A DNA stretch of 64,000 nucleotides from Streptacidiphilus sp. P02-A3a (GTDB taxonomy: Bacteria > Actinomycetota > Actinomycetes > Streptomycetales > Streptomycetaceae). Location of the stretch: positions 5,031,922 through 5,095,921 of the forward strand of contig NZ_CP048289.1 in the NCBI RefSeq assembly GCF_014084105.1, in the 5' to 3' direction. The notes beneath the pieces were generated by a model, which made no database searches, had not been told where the DNA came from, and was given only the letters and a program-made list of their open reading frames with translations. Positions 31,429 to 40,345 of the stretch are shown in pieces. Made by a program: the position numbers and the translations under genes. The number at the start of each line of letters is the position of its first letter. The stretch's first letter is position 1.

Positions 31429-33231
31429 ATGCCCACACATTTCCGACACCGCAGCCTGCTATGGCGGCTCCTGCTGACCGGTGGCACGCTGCTCCTCGTT
31501 CTCGGCGCCGCGACCATGCCCCACCGGACCAGGCCGGTCACCATAGCGGCCCAGAGCGCCGACACGAGCACGACGACCGCGGCCTACCCCGTCGTCCAGA
31601 GCGGCCCGCAGAGCATCATCCACCGGGTCCAGGACACCTGGATATCCAACGTCGACACCGTCGACCACAGCCAGAGTTCGCTCCTGCACATCGGCACCCC
31701 CGACGGCAAGACCGCATACCGCAGCTTCCTCGCCTTCGACGTCTCCAAACTGAAGGGCGCGAGCATCAAAAGCGCGTCCCTTCGGTTGTTCAATTCCGAG
31801 ACGGGTTCCTGCGCGGGATGGTGGATGTACGCGTATCCGGTGAACTCCGCCTGGAACCAGTCCACCATTACCTGGGCCAACCAGCCTGCGGTGAACACCT
31901 CCAGCACCTACTCCGCCTCGTCGGACTTCGGAATAGGCGCGACCGGCTGTCCCGTGCATCCGAATTTCACCGACCCGGACTCCTCCGACGGTATCCACCG
32001 CCTCGACCTGACCGCCATGGTGACGGCATGGGCCAACGGCACGCTGCCGAACGACGGCCTGCGCCTGTCCGCGGGTGAAGAGGGCGCGGAGGCCTACAAG
32101 ACCTTCTGCTCGATGAACCCGACCACCTACGACGGCAGCAACCCCTGCACCATCGCCTACAACACGCCCACGCTCGAAGTCACGTACAACACGTCGGACG
32201 CGGTGGTGGCCGCCGGCAACGCGACGACGAAGACGCTGGACTTCTACGACGGCAGCCAGCCCAGCACCTGGAACAGCACCGGTCTGCTCCAGCAGTGGGC
32301 TCCCGACGCCTACCACTCGATCAACGACACCACGCTGGTGCCGGCCGGCACCTGGAGCGGCGGCGTCGACACCAAGTTGCGTCCCGGAGGGGTGTGGGGC
32401 GGACAAGTGATGGTCACCGCCGACAACACGAGCGGGTTCGTCGGCGTCATCCCCTACCCAGCCCTCGCCGGTTACAAATGGGCGATCAATGTCGGCAACG
32501 AGACCACATCGAACGTCCACGGGGTGGAGATGATGCCGGACGGCAATGTCGCCGTCGCCCTGACCCAGACCAACCAGATCGAGGTCTTCAGTAAGGCGCA
32601 GGGAGAGGACTGGGACACCTCCTCGCACACCCCCGCGTTCACGACCACCCTCGGCAACGTCCACGAGCTCCTCTACGACCCCAGCACCACGTCCCTGTGG
32701 GCGGTCGCCTGGAACGCGCTGGTGCAGTACGCCTACGTCACCGGGACCGACTCCTCCGGCAACCCGACTGTCCAACTCGTCCAGGAGAACTCGTACCCCA
32801 TCCCCAACCTGGGCACCGCGGCCGCCCAGGGCCACGACATCCAGCCCGTCTACGGCAACCCGGACCGCTTCTGGATCGCCGCCGCGAACGGGGGCGTGAC
32901 CCAGTTCTCCAAGAGCGGCACCGGCTGCGCCGTGACCACCGTGCCGACCGGATGGCCCGCCACCACCAGTCCGGGGGTGGGCACCCGGTGGTGTGAGGAC
33001 TACCCCGGGGCGGCGCAGATCGACAGCCAACTGAGCGTCAGGAGCATCGGAAACGATCCGGCGTCGGGGACGGTCGCGGAGACCTGGCCGGACCCGGCCC
33101 CCTCCGCCGATGACTGGACCACGCCGCAGGTGACCTTCTTCCCCTCCTCGGGCACGGCTGGGATCAACGCCTCGGTCGCCCCCACCGCCGCCTACTACCG
33201 GGCCCGCTGGCTCGTCCCGTCCTACAACTGA
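31429..33231 (+). CDS. Secreted DNRLRE-domain protein with beta-propeller-like region
   Basis: A 600-residue exported or membrane-anchored protein. A hydrophobic N-terminus (SLLWRLLLTGGTLLLVLGA) is the signal. Residues of about 45-240 match the DNRLRE/CBM96-like beta-sandwich: VQDTWISNVDTV, YRSFLAFDVSKLKG, SASLRLFNSE. The remaining 350 residues contain repeated strands (VHGVEMMPDGNVAVALTQTN, HELLYDPSTTSLWAVAWNAL) typical of a beta-propeller and may bind carbohydrate. GAAGGA before ATG 31429 sets the start. A strong terminator follows, so it is a single-gene unit. Confidence 0.82.
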   Translation: MPTHFRHRSLLWRLLLTGGTLLLVLGAATMPHRTRPVTIAAQSADTSTTTAAYPVVQSGPQSIIHRVQDTWISNVDTVDHSQSSLLHIGTPDGKTAYRSFLAFDVSKLKGASIKSASLRLFNSETGSCAGWWMYAYPVNSAWNQSTITWANQPAVNTSSTYSASSDFGIGATGCPVHPNFTDPDSSDGIHRLDLTAMVTAWANGTLPNDGLRLSAGEEGAEAYKTFCSMNPTTYDGSNPCTIAYNTPTLEVTYNTSDAVVAAGNATTKTLDFYDGSQPSTWNSTGLLQQWAPDAYHSINDTTLVPAGTWSGGVDTKLRPGGVWGGQVMVTADNTSGFVGVIPYPALAGYKWAINVGNETTSNVHGVEMMPDGNVAVALTQTNQIEVFSKAQGEDWDTSSHTPAFTTTLGNVHELLYDPSTTSLWAVAWNALVQYAYVTGTDSSGNPTVQLVQENSYPIPNLGTAAAQGHDIQPVYGNPDRFWIAAANGGVTQFSKSGTGCAVTTVPTGWPATTSPGVGTRWCEDYPGAAQIDSQLSVRSIGNDPASGTVAETWPDPAPSADDWTTPQVTFFPSSGTAGINASVAPTAAYYRARWLVPSYN

Positions 33232-33237
33232 GCCCAA

Positions 33238-33267
33238 GGGGGCGGTTCCCGCACGGGAACCGCCCCC
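33238..33267. terminator. Bidirectional terminator between convergent genes
   Basis: GGGGGCGGTTCCC and its exact complement enclose a 4-base loop (GCAC), seven bases after the stop of the secreted protein and ahead of the convergent SDR gene. Confidence 0.85.
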
Positions 33268-33325
33268 GGCCGACCACCGCTCGTGCGGACGTTCACAGCC
33301 GCTGGTCGGTCGCGGTGAGGGTCGG

Positions 33326-34027
33326 TCAGTAGCCGACGGTGAACCGGCGCTGGACGAAGCGCGGCAGTTCGGCCTCGTCGACCAGGGCGACCGCGGCGTC
33401 CTCCGCCGAGATCCGACTCACCCCGTCCGCGTCCAGGACGGGCTGGTCGCCGCCGGTCCGGAAGCGGCCGGTGCGCTCGCCGGGGGCGATCTGCTCGGCG
33501 GGGCTGAAGTAGGTCCACAGCCGGTTCGAGGTGCGCAGGACGTTCAGCGCGTCGCGGTGACCGCGCACCGCCGCGGCGTACTCGCGCGGCAGGCCGAGCC
33601 CGTCCAGCGCCGCGTGGAGGAGCTCCTCGCGGTCGGCGAGCACGACGCCCGGTTCGCTCTCCAGGCTGCCCGCGCCGCCGATGACGATCAGCCGGGTGCG
33701 CGGGTGGCTCTCCAGTGCCTTGAGCAGGGACCTGGCGGCGCTGGCGTAGGCGGTGGGGTCCGCGATCGAGCGCTGGAGCGTGTCGGCGAAGTCCCGCGCC
33801 GCGTTCCCCGGCTGGAACCCGCTGATCAGCACGTCCAGGCCGGGCAGGACCGCGGCCAGGCCCGCCGCGTCGAAGACGTCGACGCTCGCCCAGTCGAGGT
33901 GCTCCCGGGTGTCCTCGACCGCCGACGTGTCGCGGCTGAACGCGGTGACCCGATGCCCGCGTCCCAGGGCCTCGGTGACAACCCTGCTGCCGATGGTGCC
34001 AGTGGCTCCGATGACGCCGATGTGCAT
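33326..34027 (-). CDS. NAD(P)H-binding SDR family protein
   Basis: A 233-residue atypical SDR. MHIGVIGATGTIGSRVVTEA is the Rossmann loop. LIVIGGAGSLESEPGV and the following Arg-rich helix match the YwnB/BVR-B-like NAD(P)-binding group. No Tyr-x3-Lys pair is obvious. GGGGAGA precedes ATG 34027. It is divergent from a TetR regulator with a 120-base gap, so it is probably that regulator's target. Confidence 0.85.
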   Translation of the reverse strand: MHIGVIGATGTIGSRVVTEALGRGHRVTAFSRDTSAVEDTREHLDWASVDVFDAAGLAAVLPGLDVLISGFQPGNAARDFADTLQRSIADPTAYASAARSLLKALESHPRTRLIVIGGAGSLESEPGVVLADREELLHAALDGLGLPREYAAAVRGHRDALNVLRTSNRLWTYFSPAEQIAPGERTGRFRTGGDQPVLDADGVSRISAEDAAVALVDEAELPRFVQRRFTVGY

Positions 34028-34147
34028 GGTTCTCCCCTTGCTCATGCCGGACGGGCGGCGCGAACCCGTTGCCTCACGCCGTTCCTGAACTATACGGCGT
34101 GAAGTTTTCGCACGGCAATCAGTAGCGCCACGCTGTAGAGTGCGTTC

Positions 34148-34861
34148 GTGGCAGAGACCCGAGGCACCGGACGACGCGAGCGGCTGCGCGCCGAGACGAC
34201 CGCCGAGATCAAGAGCACCGCCCTGGCGTTGATGGGATCGGGCGGCCCCGACGCGATCACCCTGCGCGCGATCGGCCGGGAGATGGGCATGACCGCCAAC
34301 GCCATCTACGGTTACTTCGCCACCCGGGACGACCTGGTCACCGCGCTCATCACGGACGTCTACACCGCGCTCGCGGACGCCGTCGACGCCGCCTGGGCCG
34401 CCGCTCCGAAGACCGACCCGGCAGCCGGGATCCAGGCCTGGGCCCACGCCTTCCGCGACTGGGCGCTGGCCAACCCGGAGGGCTTCCGGCTCGTGTACGG
34501 CGATCCTGTCCCCGGCTACCGGGCCCCCGAGGGCGGCGCCGCCCCGGACGCCGCCCGGCGGGTCTGCGTCGGCATCGCCGCCCTCGCGGCCGCCTCCCCG
34601 CGGAGTGTCCAACCGCCCACCGGCGAAGCCGCCTTCACCTGGGACGACTTCGACCCCGGCCTGCTCGCCAAGGTCCGCCCGGCCTTCCCCGACCTGCCAC
34701 CGGCCGGGGTGGCCCTGGCCCTGCGCCTCTGGGGGCACCTGCACGGGCTGGTCGCACTGGAGATCTACGGCCACCTGCGCGCCCAGACCCTCGCACCGGA
34801 CAAGCTCTTCCAGGCCGAACTCGCCCACCTGGTCCGCTCCCTGGACCTCCCCCGGGCCTAG
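34148..34861 (+). CDS. TetR family transcriptional regulator
   Basis: A 237-residue regulator. The N-terminal HTH (about residues 15-60, with TLRAIGREMGMTANAIYGYF) is followed by a TetR C-terminal domain of the WHG type, with FRDWALANPEGFRLVYGDPV and LRLWGHLHGLVALEIYGHL as its markers. The start is GTG with no Shine-Dalgarno; TAGAGT lies eight bases upstream, suggesting a leaderless transcript. It probably controls the divergent SDR gene. Confidence 0.88.
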   Translation: MAETRGTGRRERLRAETTAEIKSTALALMGSGGPDAITLRAIGREMGMTANAIYGYFATRDDLVTALITDVYTALADAVDAAWAAAPKTDPAAGIQAWAHAFRDWALANPEGFRLVYGDPVPGYRAPEGGAAPDAARRVCVGIAALAAASPRSVQPPTGEAAFTWDDFDPGLLAKVRPAFPDLPPAGVALALRLWGHLHGLVALEIYGHLRAQTLAPDKLFQAELAHLVRSLDLPRA

Positions 34862-35010
34862 GTCACGACCTGGCGGACGCCGGGCCGGGCCGCTGCTCGG
34901 TCGTGTCCAGAACAATTCCCAAATGGCCGTCAGCTGTGCGGATTCGGTGGTGCGCTCAGATCCCTGGGGTGCGGCCGTGGGGGCGGCCGCACGGGAGGGA
35001 GTTGTTCGTC

Positions 35011-35495
35011 ATGGGAGGTACGGAGCGGGCCGACGGGCGGGCCTTCGTCTCGGACATCGCCCGGCGGGCCGTTGCCGCCGCGGCGTCGGAGGAACTGCCG
35101 TTCTTCGATCCGCTGGCGGCGGCCTTCTCCAAGCGCGGCGAGCTGCCGCGCGACCACCGGTACACGGACGGGACCACCGAGTCGGGGTGGGACGAGGCCG
35201 TACTGCTGATCGCCCCGGTGGCGCTGACCCTGGCCAACTCCCGCTACAACCGGCTCATGGACAACGACAGCGACGAGATCCTCACGAGCACCGGCCACGG
35301 GCTGAGCCGGGTCTGGCGCCGGTTGCGACGTCGGACCCCCGCCCCGGATGGCCGGGCTGCCCCGACCGAGCCCCCGCGGGAGTCAGCAGGACGGCTTCAC
35401 AGGGCGAGCAACTACTCTCGCGGGCAATAGAGTTGGGAGTAACCGAGGAGAAGGCGCAGCCGCTGGTCGATGCCCTGCTCGTCGCCGTGGCGAGG
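35011..35495 (+). pseudogene. Frameshifted helical protein gene of unknown function
   Basis: The frame from ATG 35011 encodes ADGRAFVSDIARRAVAAAAS, ELPFFDPLAAAF and AVLLIAPVALTLANSRYN. It loses sense near 35390; the expected helical C-terminus (LLSRAIELGVTEEKAQPLVD) continues in another frame. Such helical proteins sit beside M48 peptidase genes in actinomycetes as I recall, and an M48 fragment follows here. The product is probably non-functional. Confidence 0.6.
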
Positions 35496-35555
35496 TCGTC
35501 GCCGAGGACCGGACACCGCCGCCGGGTGCGGCGGACACGAACCCCGCAGGACCGG

Positions 35556-35840
35556 TGCATGGTGCACAGCGGCTACTGTACGGCGGGCGGGACGCCCGAC
35601 AGCGCGCTGTGGGTGGTCGGTTCGCTGGGGCTGCTGGCCCTGGTGACCCTGCTGCTGTTCGCGCCGCAACCCCACTGGCGGTTCCGCCGCAAGCGGCTGG
35701 TGGCGGTCGAGGCGCTGCCCCCGACCGACAGCGCGGCGCCGCGGGAGGAGCTGCGGTACCTGGTCCGCATCGCCGGACTGGCCGACCGGGCACCGAGGTT
35801 CCTCATCGATCCGGCCAACCCCCGCCCCGCCGGGCGGCCC
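35556..35840 (+). pseudogene. N-terminal fragment of an M48-family metallopeptidase
   Basis: The frame encodes one transmembrane helix (ALWVVGSLGLLALVTLLLF), then PHWRFRRKRLVAVEALPP, EELRYLVRIAGLADRAPRFL and IDPANP. These match the region before the catalytic domain of actinobacterial M48 peptidases. The H-E-x-x-H zinc motif is absent because the gene is cut off. Confidence 0.62.
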
Positions 35841-35924
35841 AGGCCGCCGCTGACATTGGGCACCCAGTCCCGGCGCCGGTCGGCGGCAACGCGGCCCGGG
35901 CCGCTCGGGGCGCGGGCGGGCCCC

Positions 35925-36140
35925 GAGGGCGTGTCAGCGGGCGCGGAGATCCACCGCGGCATCCAGGAGGGCAGCCTGGACCTGGGGCTCGTCAACTACC
36001 TCCAGGGCGACGACCTGCCGCCCGACTTCCACACCACCCAGCTGCTCAGCGGCCGCCCGGTGGTCTGCCTGCGACCGGACAGCCCGCTGGCACGGCTCAG
36101 CGCCGTCGGCGTCGCCGACCTGCTCACCAACGCAGCCGCT
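35925..36140 (+). pseudogene. Fragment of a LysR-family regulator (effector domain)
   Basis: GIQEGSLDLGLVNYLQGDDL, TTQLLSGRPVVCLRPDSPLA and VADLL match the middle of a LysR substrate-binding domain. The DNA-binding domain and C-terminus are missing. It directly follows the M48 fragment. Confidence 0.65.
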
Positions 36141-36302
36141 CGGGATCGATCCCGCCCGCGGCCCACGAGCTCCACCGCGTCTTCGTCCGACAGGCCGTCC
36201 CCGGGGGCCGGGACGGCACGCGATCATGCGCTGGTGGAACCGCGGTCGACGCCGCCGACGTCACCTGTCAGTAGGTAGTTCGTGCCGAGCTGAGGAGTAG
36301 TC

Positions 36303-36833
36303 ATGCAGGTGTTCCCGAGGAAGTCTGTCGGCCTGAGCACAGTACTGGCCGCGCTGGTGGTCGCGGGAAGCGCGGGCACAGCCGCCGCCGCGGCGCCGAG
36401 CAGCGCGCCGCAGCGCTGCCAGACCACCGCGGTCTCGGTCTCGCTGCGCGCGCTGGGGGACCAGGAGGGGCTGGGCAACCGCGGCGAGGACCTGGTGCTC
36501 AGCAACACCTCGCACCGCACCTGCGACGTCTACGGCTACCCGGGCCTCGGGCTGCAGAACGCCGAGCACCAGGTCCTGCCGATCAAGGTCGTCTGGGGAT
36601 CCACCTACTTCGCCGCCGACCCGCGTCCGCACACCATCACCCTCAAGCCCGGGCAGTCCGCCTATGCCGACGTCGCCTGGCACATGCCCTACGGCACCAC
36701 GTCAGTGACCCCGTCCTACCTTGAGGTCACCCCGCCGAACGACACCACCCACGCCACCATCCGGTTCGCCCCTGGCGCGATCGACGACGACAGCATCCTG
36801 GTCACGGCCCTCACGACGCATCCGCTCGGCTGA
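36303..36833 (+). CDS. Secreted DUF4232 domain protein
   Basis: A 176-residue exported protein with a signal peptide (SVGLSTVLAALVVAGSAGTA, cleavage near residue 30). The mature domain matches DUF4232: CQTTAVSVSLRALG, VLSNTSHRTCDVYGYPGLGL, and a Pro-rich end before TIRFAPG. The two Cys probably form a disulphide. Function is unknown; members are cell-wall or lipoprotein-type in actinomycetes. GAGGAG lies five bases before the ATG. Confidence 0.88.
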   Translation: MQVFPRKSVGLSTVLAALVVAGSAGTAAAAAPSSAPQRCQTTAVSVSLRALGDQEGLGNRGEDLVLSNTSHRTCDVYGYPGLGLQNAEHQVLPIKVVWGSTYFAADPRPHTITLKPGQSAYADVAWHMPYGTTSVTPSYLEVTPPNDTTHATIRFAPGAIDDDSILVTALTTHPLG

Positions 36834-36870
36834 CCGCTGCGGCGGTGGCGACCGGCACGACGAAAGTGCT

Positions 36871-36901
36871 TTGCCCACAGGCGGCCGGACGTGCCTAAGG
36901 T
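36871..36901 (+). promoter_or_regulatory. Leaderless promoter of the double GNAT gene
   Basis: TTGCCC (36871-36876) and TAAGGT (36896-36901) are spaced by 19 bases. The -10 box ends five bases before the GTG start, which has no Shine-Dalgarno. Confidence 0.5.
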
Positions 36902-36906
36902 ACTCC

Positions 36907-37815
36907 GTGACTGAACTCAGCGTTCTTGACGAGACATCGATCTGGCACTCCGCTTTCCGGCGGCGCCGCCGAGCGGCGTACCTGCGGGCCGGTCTCGGCG
37001 AAGCGGCGGCCGAGCAGCTCCTGGCGACGCAGTGGGAGCGGATGGGCGAGCCGACGGTCGCCGAGATCCTGGCCGACGGGGTCCGGGTGGGCCTGGTCGC
37101 GGTGACGGCGATCGGCGGTGCGGGCAGGATCGAGGAGCTGTGGGTGCATCCCGAGCACGTCGGGATGGGCCACGAGAAGGAGGCCCGTGGCTGGGCCGAG
37201 CGCTGGTGCGCTGAGCGGGGGGCGTCCCGTGTCGCCGTCCAACTCGCTGACCCCGACCCGCTGTTCGACGACTACCCGATACGCGGGCAGAACCGGCTCA
37301 AGGTCGTGGAGACCCCGGCGGAGCTGCCCGGGGGCGTTGCCGTGCGGCCGATGACCGAGCCGGAGTACGCGGGATGGCGGGCGGTGGAGGAGGAGACGTA
37401 CGTCTTCTCCATCGTGCGGGCCGGAGCGCACGACGAGGAGCAGGCCCGGCAGAAGTCCAGCGCGGACTTGGCCCAGCTCCTGCCGCAGGGGCTGGGCACA
37501 CCCGGCCACTCCTTCCACGTCCTGGAGGCGGCCGGCCGCCGGATCGGCACCGGCTGGCTGAACCACGGCTACCTGCCCGGGGTGACCTTCGGCTACTCGC
37601 TCTTCATCGAGCCCGATCAGCGGGGCAGCGGCTACGGCCGAACCGCGATGGCACTCGGCGAGCGGGCGACGGTCGCGGCGGGCGACTCGGCACTGATGTT
37701 CACCGTCTTCGGCGGGAACGAGGTCGCGATGAACCTCTACACCAGCGCCGGCTACCGCGTCCTGACCGAGCACCGCTCGATCGAGCTCGGCCGTGGCTCG
37801 TCGGAGGTGCGTTGA
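36907..37815 (+). CDS. Tandem GNAT-domain acetyltransferase
   Basis: A 302-residue protein with two acetyltransferase modules. The N-terminal one is degenerate but keeps IEELWVHPEHVGMGHEKEA. The C-terminal one is intact, with FGYSLFIEPDQRGSGYGRTA as the acetyl-CoA motif (R-G-S-G-Y-G) and FGGNEVAMNLYTSAGYRVL as motif B. Similar mycothiol-synthase-like double GNATs usually have one active half. The acceptor is unknown. Confidence 0.88.
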   Translation: MTELSVLDETSIWHSAFRRRRRAAYLRAGLGEAAAEQLLATQWERMGEPTVAEILADGVRVGLVAVTAIGGAGRIEELWVHPEHVGMGHEKEARGWAERWCAERGASRVAVQLADPDPLFDDYPIRGQNRLKVVETPAELPGGVAVRPMTEPEYAGWRAVEEETYVFSIVRAGAHDEEQARQKSSADLAQLLPQGLGTPGHSFHVLEAAGRRIGTGWLNHGYLPGVTFGYSLFIEPDQRGSGYGRTAMALGERATVAAGDSALMFTVFGGNEVAMNLYTSAGYRVLTEHRSIELGRGSSEVR

Positions 37816-37871
37816 CGCACGCGGCGCGGGTGGGACACGGCGCCGTGCTGGTGGGCTCCACAAGGGCCGCC

Positions 37872-39167
37872 CTAGGCTTCCGGCACGCCCTCCGGGCCCG
37901 GTGTCTCCCCGCAGGCCTCGGCGCGGGCGAGCAGCAGGGCGCGCTCGCGCTCGTTGCGGGTGAGCGCCGCCGCCCGCGCGAACTCGGCGCGGGCCTCGGC
38001 GGGGCGGCCCAGTCGGGCCAGCAGGTCGCCGCGCACACTTGGCAGCAGGTGGTAGTTCCGCAGCGCGGGTTCCGCGGCCAGCGCGTCCACGATCGGCAGG
38101 CCGGCTTCCGGGCCCTCGGCCATCGACACCGCCACCGCCCGGTTCAGCTCCACCACGGGCGAGGGCGCGACCGCCGCCAGGCGGCCGTAGAGGGTGGCGA
38201 TCATCGCCCAGTCCGTCTCGCGGTAGCGCACGGCCTGCGCGTGGCAGGCGGCGATCGCCGCCTGGAGGGCGTAGGGGCCCGGCGCCGTGCCCACCGCTGA
38301 CGCCGTCGCGCTCGCGCGTTCCAGGGCGGCGAAGCCGCGTCCGATCAGCATCCGGTTCCAGCGGGTCCGGTTCTGGTCGGCGAGCAGAACCGGCGCGCCG
38401 TCCGGTCCGGTGCGGGCCGCCGTACGGGAGGCCTGGATCTCCAGCAGCGCTACCAGTCCGTGGGCTTCGGGCTCCTGGGGCATCAGCGCGGCCAGCACTC
38501 GGCCCAGCCGGAGCGCGTCCTCGCACAGGGCCGGGCGCAGCCAGTCGTCGCCGGCGGTGGCCGCGTAGCCCTCGTTGAAGATCAGGTAGACGACCTCCAG
38601 CACCGAGTCGAGCCGGGCGGGCAGCTCGGGCCCCGCGGGGACCTCGAACGGGACGCCGGCTCGGGCCAGTGCGCGCTTGGCCCGGACGATCCTCTGGGCC
38701 ACGGTCGGCTCGGGGACCAGGCAGGCGCGGGCGATCTCGCCGGTGGCCAGGCCGCCGAGCAGCCGCAGCGTGAGCGCGACGCGGGCCTCGGCGGAGAGCA
38801 CCGGATGGCAGGCGGTGAAGATCAGCCGCAGCAGGTCGTCGTCGATGTCGTCGACGTCGACCGGTTCGGGCGGCGGGACGTCCTCCAGCGTCCGGCCGAC
38901 CTCGGCGAGCTTCCGCGCGTAGGTCTCCCGGCGACGCACCAGGTCGACGGCGCGGTGCTTGGCCGTGGCCGTGAGCCAGGCACCGGGACGGTCCGGGACG
39001 CCCGTTGTCGGCCATTGCTCCAGCGCCGCGACCAGGGCGTCCTGGGCGAGTTCCTCGGCGATGCCGACGTCCCGCACGATCCGGGCGACGACGGCGATGA
39101 TCCTTGCCGACTCGATCCGGAACACCGCTTCCACCGCGTCGGCCGCGGTCCCGCCCGTACCTGCCAC
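37872..39167 (-). CDS. ECF42-type RNA polymerase sigma factor
   Basis: A 431-residue extracytoplasmic-function sigma factor. Region 2 is at about residues 10-80 (IAEELAQDALVAALEQWP, AWLTATAKHRAVDLVRR) and region 4 at about 110-165 (TGEIARACLVPEPTVAQRI). The 250-residue C-terminal extension with LNRAVAVSMAEGPEAGLPIV and helical TPR-like repeats is diagnostic of ECF42 and replaces a separate anti-sigma factor. It follows a DGPF gene by 67 bases, the conserved ECF42 partnership. It starts at GTG 39167. Confidence 0.92.
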   Translation of the reverse strand: MAGTGGTAADAVEAVFRIESARIIAVVARIVRDVGIAEELAQDALVAALEQWPTTGVPDRPGAWLTATAKHRAVDLVRRRETYARKLAEVGRTLEDVPPPEPVDVDDIDDDLLRLIFTACHPVLSAEARVALTLRLLGGLATGEIARACLVPEPTVAQRIVRAKRALARAGVPFEVPAGPELPARLDSVLEVVYLIFNEGYAATAGDDWLRPALCEDALRLGRVLAALMPQEPEAHGLVALLEIQASRTAARTGPDGAPVLLADQNRTRWNRMLIGRGFAALERASATASAVGTAPGPYALQAAIAACHAQAVRYRETDWAMIATLYGRLAAVAPSPVVELNRAVAVSMAEGPEAGLPIVDALAAEPALRNYHLLPSVRGDLLARLGRPAEARAEFARAAALTRNERERALLLARAEACGETPGPEGVPEA

Positions 39168-39234
39168 AGCCGCTCATCAGAGCAGCTGGGCGACGTCCGG
39201 GCAAGCACCGGGGCGGCGGGTTGGCGGCGAAGGC

Positions 39235-39606
39235 TCAGCTGGCGCCCGGCGCCTCCGCGATCTCCCGGACCTCGGAGGTGACGCTCAGGTGCGCCGGGTG
39301 GATCCGCAGGAAGCGCTTGGTCCATTCGAGCGCCTCGGCCATGTCCTTGGCCTGGAGGATGGCGTAGCCGCCGACGACCTCCTTGGTCTCGGTGAAGGGG
39401 CCGTCGGTGACGCTCAGCTGCCCGCCGGACCAGGTGACCCGGGTGCCCTGGGCGGTGGGCGCGAGTCCGGCTGTGTCCAGCATGACCCCGGCCTTGGTGA
39501 TCTCCTCCAGCAGCGCGCCCATCCGCTGCTGGAAATCGGGGGTGAAGTCCTCCGGCCTGGGGGTGTGCTGCTCGTCGATGCGGATCATGGAGAGGTAGCG
39601 CGGCAT
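39235..39606 (-). CDS. YCII/DGPF domain protein, ECF42 partner
   Basis: A 123-residue protein. MPRYLSMIRIDEQHTPRPED and LSVTDGPFTETKEVVGGYAI contain the DGPF motif. Such proteins are dimeric ferredoxin-like folds encoded next to ECF42 sigma factors and are usually part of their regulon; their reaction is not established. GAGGAG lies a few bases before ATG 39606. It is transcribed first in the pair. Confidence 0.92.
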   Translation of the reverse strand: MPRYLSMIRIDEQHTPRPEDFTPDFQQRMGALLEEITKAGVMLDTAGLAPTAQGTRVTWSGGQLSVTDGPFTETKEVVGGYAILQAKDMAEALEWTKRFLRIHPAHLSVTSEVREIAEAPGAS

Positions 39607-39779
39607 GGTGACTCCTCGGTCAGCGGGCGGGGGCGTTCCCCGCCACTCGCCCCTATGTCGATCGGGAGACCGCCGGATCGACACCTCCCCGGGAAATTCT
39701 TCGAGGCCGTCCCGCTGCCCGCCACCGCGGACCGGTGTCGTCGGCGGTGGCGGGCAGGGGAGCGCCGCGGCCCGGACGG

Positions 39780-40345
39780 TTACCGCGCCCGGACCGCGTA
39801 GGTCAGGTGGGTCACCCGCCGCGTCGGTTCCGCGCGGACCGGCTCCAGGGCCACCCGGCTCGCGTCCACGCACTCGAACAGGCGGACTCCGGAGCCGAAG
39901 AGCACGGGTGCGAGCGCGATCGAGAACTCGTCGACCAGGCCGGCGTTCACGTACTCCAGGATCGTCGCTCCGCCGCCCGTGATCCGGACGTCCCGGTCAC
40001 CGGCGGCCTCGCGGGCCCGGTCGAGCGCGGGTTCGATGCCGTCGTTGACGAAGTGGAAGGTGGTCCCGCCCGGGCGCTCCCAGGGGTCGCGCCTCTCGTG
40101 CGTCACGACGAAGACCGGCGTGTGGAACGGCGACTCCTCCGGCCACGCCCGCTCGCCGAGGTCGAACATGCGCTTGCCCATCACGCCCGCACCGGTGCGC
40201 TCGAAGGTCTCCCGCACGATGTCGTTGTCGCGCCCCTGCTCGCCGCCCGTGCCGAGCCTCAGGTTCTCGCGGAAGAACCGAGCCTCAGGTTCTCGCGGAA
40301 GAACCGCTGCGGGAATATCCACCGCTGCAGTTCCGTCCACTGCGC
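39780..40345 (-). pseudogene. Truncated dihydrofolate reductase-like (RibD C-terminal) gene
   Basis: The C-terminal two thirds are well preserved: GAGVMGKRMFDLGERAWPEE, GGTTFHFVNDGIEPALDRA, DVRITGGGATILEYVNAGLV and APVLFGSGVRLFE. The N-terminal strand with the expected S-L-D-G-F motif is missing. Instead its internal segment LQRWIFPQRFFRENLRLG is joined in frame to the end of the SRPBCC gene. A 26-base tandem duplication then separates the two frames. It probably came from a deletion and is non-functional as a reductase. Confidence 0.75.
40252..40303. repeat. Exact 26-bp tandem duplication at an SRPBCC/DHFR junction
   Basis: The 26-base segment 40252-40277 is repeated exactly at 40278-40303. 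On the minus strand both copies can encode FFRENLRLG. With one copy the SRPBCC and reductase frames would be continuous; with two the SRPBCC frame stops at 40259. Confidence 0.9.

Noticed and set aside
36895..39204. Long minus-strand frame spanning the double GNAT and ECF42 genes
   Set aside because: Shadow frame; the ECF42 sigma factor is in another minus-strand frame with diagnostic motifs.
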